Shown here: positions 59,516 through 64,000 of the stretch, one piece after another
Position numbering within the stretch: the stretch's first letter is position 1
Layout: each line of letters begins with the position of its first letter
Origin: Membranipora membranacea
Lineage: Eukaryota > Bryozoa > Gymnolaemata > Cheilostomatida > Membraniporidae
NCBI GenBank assembly: GCA_914767715.1
Contig: OU612068.1
Coordinates: forward strand, 29,884,001 to 29,948,000
DNA length: 64,000 nt
Direction: 5' to 3'
Made by a program: the position numbers and the translations under genes
The notes under the pieces: generated by a model
What the model saw: only the letters and a program-made list of their open reading frames with translations
The model's database searches: none
What the model was told of the DNA's origin: nothing

Positions 59516-60470
59516 TACCGTAATACCTCACTTATAAGGCACCGGCCTTATAAGTGAAGCACCTCCCTCAGAAAAAATTAAAATGCTCCGTTTATGAGAC
59601 ACCCCACAGATATGAGGCACCCCTTTGAAAGGAGAACTGACCTCTATGGGATTCGAACTCACAACGTCATGTTTAAAAGGCAAAATATAAAAATGCTTAA
59701 AATGATAGCCGCGCCTATATGCTCCTCTCTAAAGGTGCAGCTACATGAGGCGACTTTTACATCGATTTGGGGTCACGAGTGGTTAATCGGTGGATCTGCA
59801 CGAGTGATTGCTCGAGTAGAGTGGACATCGAACTTGTTCGTGTTTTGCCCGAGTGATCTGGACGATCCTCTGTGCTGATTGGTTGTTGATTGCTTGCTTC
59901 AATAATTACGCGGTTAAACACGTCATCTATGAAATCATGACAGGCTATCAAAAATGGAGGAGTTGATAATATCTGTAGTAAAATCACATCCTCCTATTTA
60001 TGATAAAAAAGACCATAAATTCAAAGAAAGGAGTGGTGCTGTAGTGAACATATGGAAGGTAATAGCTGTATCACTTGAAAATGGAAGCTGCCCTGACATG
60101 ACATCTATAGGATAGCATAGGAAAATCAATTTTACAGAAGACTGAAATCTTATTTGGTGAAGATCCAAAGTGACAAATACCGGATAAGTGTGCCATCAAT
60201 ATCCGGTCATTTGTTTGCCCGCCCATTAAATATCATTGGTCAATCCAATGAACTCCCATTTCCCATTGGTCAGTCTAGCCATCTGATTTATGACCCCATC
60301 TAAATCACTAGACCATCGCGTACTAACTCATAGGCCTGTGTAGCAGAGTGAGCTTGCCCGAGCATGTCTCTGGATGCCATCGGCCTCTGATTAAATCGCT
60401 CTGTATAGCCATAGCTTTATAGGTGCCTTCACCTACAAGGCACGCGCCTTATAGGTGAGGTATTACGGTA
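59516..60470. mobile_element. ~950-bp TIR element with TA target site and MADF-like fragment
   Basis: The ends TA-CCGTAATACCTCACTTATA and, inverted, TA-CCGTAATACCTCACCTATA define the element; they match the MITE at 41654-41872. The left subterminal part has tRNA-like GGGATTCGAACTCACAACG (minus-strand B box) and CTACATGAGGCGAC. The interior carries a small MADF-like reading frame, listed separately. It may be a MITE with a nested second element. Confidence 0.82.
59954..60118 (+). pseudogene. MADF-domain-like coding fragment
   Basis: ATG at 59954 opens MEELIISVVKSHPPIYDKKD and then HKFKERSGAVVNIWKVIAVS, before a stop near 60117. The pattern (I-x-x-V-x-x-P-x-I/L-Y/W-D, then W-x-x-I) is that of the N-terminal half of a MADF domain, a DNA-binding fold. 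Downstream, in another frame, NQFYRRLKSYLVKIQSDKY resembles the domain's third helix, so the domain seems broken by stops or an unrecognised intron. MADF proteins occur as host factors and as accessory proteins of PIF/Harbinger transposons. Confidence 0.55.
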
Positions 60471-61065
60471 TATGTGCCCACTGATAGAGCCAGGGTCTCC
60501 GCTACATACTTATAATTATCGCACAAACTTTCATATAATAATCTAAAATATCACGAGTAACGTAACTACCATAAGTGAAATGTGAAATTATATATTATTG
60601 GAAATAGTCAAGCCAAATGGAACAGTGTGTGGCGAGACCATAGACCTACTACTATTATTAGTAGGTCTATGGGCGAGACTAAAAAACAGTATAGTCACGT
60701 CTCATCTTAACTGCTGAGTTTAAACATATTCACAATAACATTCACAATAATCTTTCTTTCAGGTGCAAGTGGTTTTCTATGGGTTGGCTGTAGATGGTCT
60801 GCACTGTGGTGGTCCGTTCTAGTTGGTCGGAGATTTGACTCAGCAGATTATATACTCAGCAGATTTCTCACTGCTGAGTTTAGTATCAGACTTGAAGTGA
60901 AGATTAAAGAAATTTTGGAAGTAGATAATCTAAATTTTTTTATTTAATCTCCTCACATAGCATTGATGATTTAATACCCAGTCATGAACCAGTCCTAAAC
61001 TGATGAACTCTGAGGAGCTATGGGCAAGATTCCACACTGCTGAGTATATTATGAGACATAATGAT
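60471..61065. other. Intergenic sequence with a perfect hairpin and an inverted repeat fragment
   Basis: CATAGACCTACTACTATTAT is followed at once by its complement (60638-60672). 60770-60890 (ATGGGTTGGCTGTAGATG, GGAGATTTGACTCAGC) is an inverted relative of 49190-49270. No gene was recognised. Confidence 0.55.
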
Positions 61066-61420
61066 ATGATCCACAAAACTTCAGTTTTGTGTTTATGATA
61101 AACGCATGTGTAAATAAAATAAAAGAAACCCATAACTAGTGCCTCATAACACTTTTTTCAAAAAAGGATATTTTGGAAAATAGAAGAAACGTCTGAATCA
61201 AAGTCCTCATTTCAACCCCATATGTGTAGTAAATCCAGTTGCGCATGTGCATGTAACATTTTTTACCTAATATGTGCCATTAAAACTGAAAAAACAGAAA
61301 AATTTAACAAAATTACAATTCGCCTGAGTGCTGAGAGTATCAATGGTAAAGCGTGGCTTAGTGGTTAGCATGTCTGATTGCAGCACAGGAGGCCCAAGCT
61401 CAAGTCCTGGGTAGATATTT
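61066..61420 (+). repeat. tRNA-derived SINE-like repeat, copy 2
   Basis: This is the close partner of 50887-51290. Its tRNA-like tail is cleaner: GCGTGGCTTAGTGGTTAGCA (A box), then CAAGCTCAAGTCCTGGG (B-box-like). It has a single A-box unit where copy 1 has three. Confidence 0.82.
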
Positions 61421-63210
61421 CTGAAGTCATTTATAACATAGTTACTTGATCAATTGGTAACGTACAGCCTTAAATTCTTATTTCAACACCCTTAATTTAT
61501 GGATGATAAAAATTTATTCAAGCTTAACATTGTGATTAAACTAATTAAACTAAAGACATAATTTCATTAATAAAACGGAGATCCGCACCTGAACCATTGC
61601 ATTTCATAGGTTAAATAATACAACAAGTTTCCACTTTCAGACAGAAAGTTGAACCGTTGAAGTGAACCACAAAATGATGAGGGCAGTATTTAGAATAACA
61701 ATTTATGGACTTTCATTGCAAGTTATGGATGATTCACAATGGGATAACAAGTCTTCCTTATTATAGTATCTATAAAAGCACTTGGCGAAAATATGAAAAT
61801 ACATACCGGATACTCCAAAACCGTTTACTTTACTCCTTGGAACAACAATCTAATATGCAAAGTTTCAAAATATGTTGGGCCTTGGGTCAATCTATGAACA
61901 CGCTGCTAACTGTCGTTTGCCTTGGTCATTGTTGACAATTTTTGACTGTAGAGCGTAGTATTATAGCGGATTATCGGACTAGAGAAGGCTCTCAGTGCCT
62001 TCAGCACATTTCACATATGCAAAAAAAACAGGACAATACCTCCATTTGTCAAAGAGCCAAACTACAACTTACCAGGCCTACATATCAATTGTGTCAACAT
62101 AATAGTGTCTATTATGTCGGGTTTAAGAAAATTCCAAGAGGACAACGTATAATTTCTAAGAACAACTTGGGTAAAACGCTGAAAAGCTTATCCAACACAC
62201 TTCAAGCAGCAGTCGTGTTTTAAGCTCTTACATTATAGCAATAGCATTAAGTAGATTTGGATCAGCAGATGTATGAGTAGGAGTAGAGGGCGGCTCAGTT
62301 GGTTATGACGGTATGTTATGTTGTACTGTTTTGTAACCAATTGTGTCATGTATGATTCAACATAAGACAGCCTTGTGGCCATAGAAAGAAAGGAAGGGTC
62401 AATCTTTCTGCAAGTCACTTGTTTTGGCTATTACCCTGGTAATGTCACCAGAACTGGAAGTGAATCAGCAAAATTGTTGCAATAAAATTGCCATTTTTCT
62501 TAAAACAAATGACAAGATTTCAAACTCCTACCCGGTGGGTGTACTTGCAAATTTGTGTAAGGAAAGGTGGTAATACTGGTAACTGCCAGCCAACGATTCG
62601 AACGGTAGCGAGGCCTTGCAGGTTTCGGCTGACCTCTCTGTCTCGCGGATCAGGTTCTCTGTGTGTGTACTATCTGCATGCAAGTAAAAAATCCACATCT
62701 GCCCTCTTCGGAGTAAGAGCAGTCACATCATGACGGGGCAAGTGAAAAATGGTAGCACCAGCACTGTCAGTTAAAGCCTTGGTGCATCGCATCGCGCTGT
62801 GTTCATAACTGGGTGGGACTGAAGAGTGGATGTGTGTTTTGGTATTACAAAGTGTTCTATTTTAAACTGCACTAATCCAATAATCGCTGCAGTACAGCTT
62901 TCAATAACCAACCATATTTATTTGCATAACAACAGATTTAAACTCAGACCATCATACCATTTTTATAACCAGCAGTGTCATTTGAGTTGCCAACCTGGTA
63001 CATCAGTAACAAAGAACTTAAACTTTATACCTTTACACCTTTTCCTATTTTATTTTATGGAGTTTTAAGCCTACACTATTTGATACTATGCAACATATGA
63101 CACAACACAATCACAACACAATTCTGTGATCTTAATATACTATCTGATTAATACTTAGCGGCTGAATAAGCTAATGTTTGGTACAATAATAATAAAAGCA
63201 AGAAATCACA
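61421..63210. other. Intergenic sequence without supported genes
   Basis: Two adjacent open stretches (61705-61935 and 61942-62223) encode no family I recognise and lack splice context, so I do not call them. A GC-richer patch at 62580-62720 may be a repeat fragment. Confidence 0.45.
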
Positions 63211-63567
63211 TCACTCTGCTATTGTTGCCATCATTCGGCCCTCAGCATTAATCCAGTACAATGTGAGTCTTGATAGCTCATTTGCCAGTACAAATAAGAC
63301 ACACCTGAGCTGTGGTAATGCAATAACATGCACACCACGGAAATGCTCGAATATCAAGAGTCTGCCTACAACAACAACTGAAAATATGATCTGATTTGTC
63401 AAGAAATATAGTCTACTTAAGTTGTCTTCTCTTGTGATCAGTGCACCTTGCACACGATCACCTTCAAACTTACAAATTAAATTCATCAATGTCCTTCCTT
63501 CAGCTTCAGGATTTGTTGCATGGACACACAAATAATTGTGAGGTGAAGCTGGATAAAAGTACTCCAC
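63211..63567 (-). CDS. Unrecognised open frame, possible exon or gene remnant
   Basis: The minus strand is open for 118 residues from an ATG, with further open codons upstream. Composition looks protein-like (FYPASPHNYLCVHATNPEAE, LTNQIIFSVVVVGRLLIFEH) and unlike the AT-rich noise of this region. A hydrophobic run (QIIFSVVVVGRLLIF) could be a beta-strand pair or a membrane segment. I recognise no family. It could be one exon, a retroposed fragment or a transposon-encoded piece. Confidence 0.35.
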   Translation of the reverse strand: MEYFYPASPHNYLCVHATNPEAEGRTLMNLICKFEGDRVQGALITREDNLSRLYFLTNQIIFSVVVVGRLLIFEHFRGVHVIALPQLRCVLFVLANELSRLTLYWINAEGRMMATIAE

Positions 63568-63964
63568 TGGATTGTGTTTGTTTGCTTTGTTTGCTGGTTA
63601 CCTGAAGGTCACATAACCTGCCATGACACAACGGTATTAGGGTCATATTAAAGGGCAACCAAGGTTTCGCAGCAATGCATTAATGGGTAGCAAATAATGT
63701 GCTGGGCAGCATCAGCTTTGTGCATTACGCGATGCAAAACTCAAAGTAGTTGCTGACTCTAAGCTGGGTAACACTTCAGTTTAAGGGAGGTTCCAAGACT
63801 TTGCTGTAATAATTATAGAGCACAGGCTAAATAATAACAGGAACAGGAAACTGCTATGTGGTATTCTCTTTTATCTGAGTTTGAGTACCTGATGGAAGAA
63901 ATGTTCCACAAGAATTCTGGCTGAATAATCATCAGAATTATATTTTGTCTTTTTCCCCATGCAG
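63568..63964. other. Sequence before the right-edge acceptor, no features seen
   Basis: No convincing exon or repeat end. It ends in a pyrimidine tract at 63945-63959. Confidence 0.45.
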
Positions 63965-64000
63965 AAGGTGCAATCTGCTATTAATGAATGGCCATCAATG
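63965..64000 (+). CDS. Candidate exon start cut by the window edge
   Basis: TTTTGTCTTTTTCCCCATGCAG ends at 63964 and is one of the strongest acceptor signals in the window. The 36 bases that follow are open in two frames (KVQSAINEWPSM or RCNLLLMNGHQ). They are too short to identify. Confidence 0.3.

Noticed and set aside
61705-62223. Two adjacent open frames as a gene
   Set aside because: No recognisable family and no splice signals; the composition is close to the surrounding DNA.

Overview
The window is nuclear DNA from an invertebrate animal. It holds two long intron-rich genes with clean GT..AG exons, one intronless class A GPCR, decayed LINEs, many terminal-inverted-repeat (TIR) elements and tRNA-derived repeats. 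It is AT-rich with short introns, mostly 150-1300 bp. The presence of NOS argues against nematodes. The GPCR sequence and repeat types would fit a lophotrochozoan or another marine invertebrate, but the sequence does not prove a phylum.

Layout: (1) 1-19630 (+) is the 3' part of a DLEC1 orthologue. I resolve 33 exons that keep one frame for 1596 residues to a stop; the N-terminus lies left of the window. (2) 19631-22124 is intergenic. (3) 22125-23219 (-) is an orphan class A GPCR with one coding exon. (4) 24.0-36.2 kb is a repeat block. It contains a ~7.6 kb long inverted repeat around a broken LINE reverse transcriptase, a palindromic MITE nested in that LINE, a TIR element with a tRNA-like core, a second LINE copy in the opposite orientation, and a 2.5 kb foldback element whose arms carry 15-bp minisatellites. 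(5) 36484-46121 (+) is a complete nitric oxide synthase gene of 23 exons and 1122 codons plus stop. I had to infer a 21-nt microexon to keep it in frame. (6) 46.1-64 kb is gene-poor. It holds degenerate tandem repeats, another LINE fragment, an inverted repeat of ~3.9 kb, SINE-like tRNA-derived pieces, a hAT-like element and a TIR element carrying a MADF-like coding fragment. A strong splice acceptor at the right edge suggests that another gene begins or continues there.

The three genes share no evident pathway: DLEC1 is an ASH/MSP-domain cilium-linked protein, the GPCR is a surface receptor, and NOS makes nitric oxide. The most unusual content is the dense cluster of long inverted-repeat elements, especially the one ending ~0.7 kb upstream of the NOS start codon, and the splice-site oddities inside the NOS gene. 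All gene models are hand-spliced from the sequence. Repeat boundaries are estimates by eye, usually good to about 5-30 bp.
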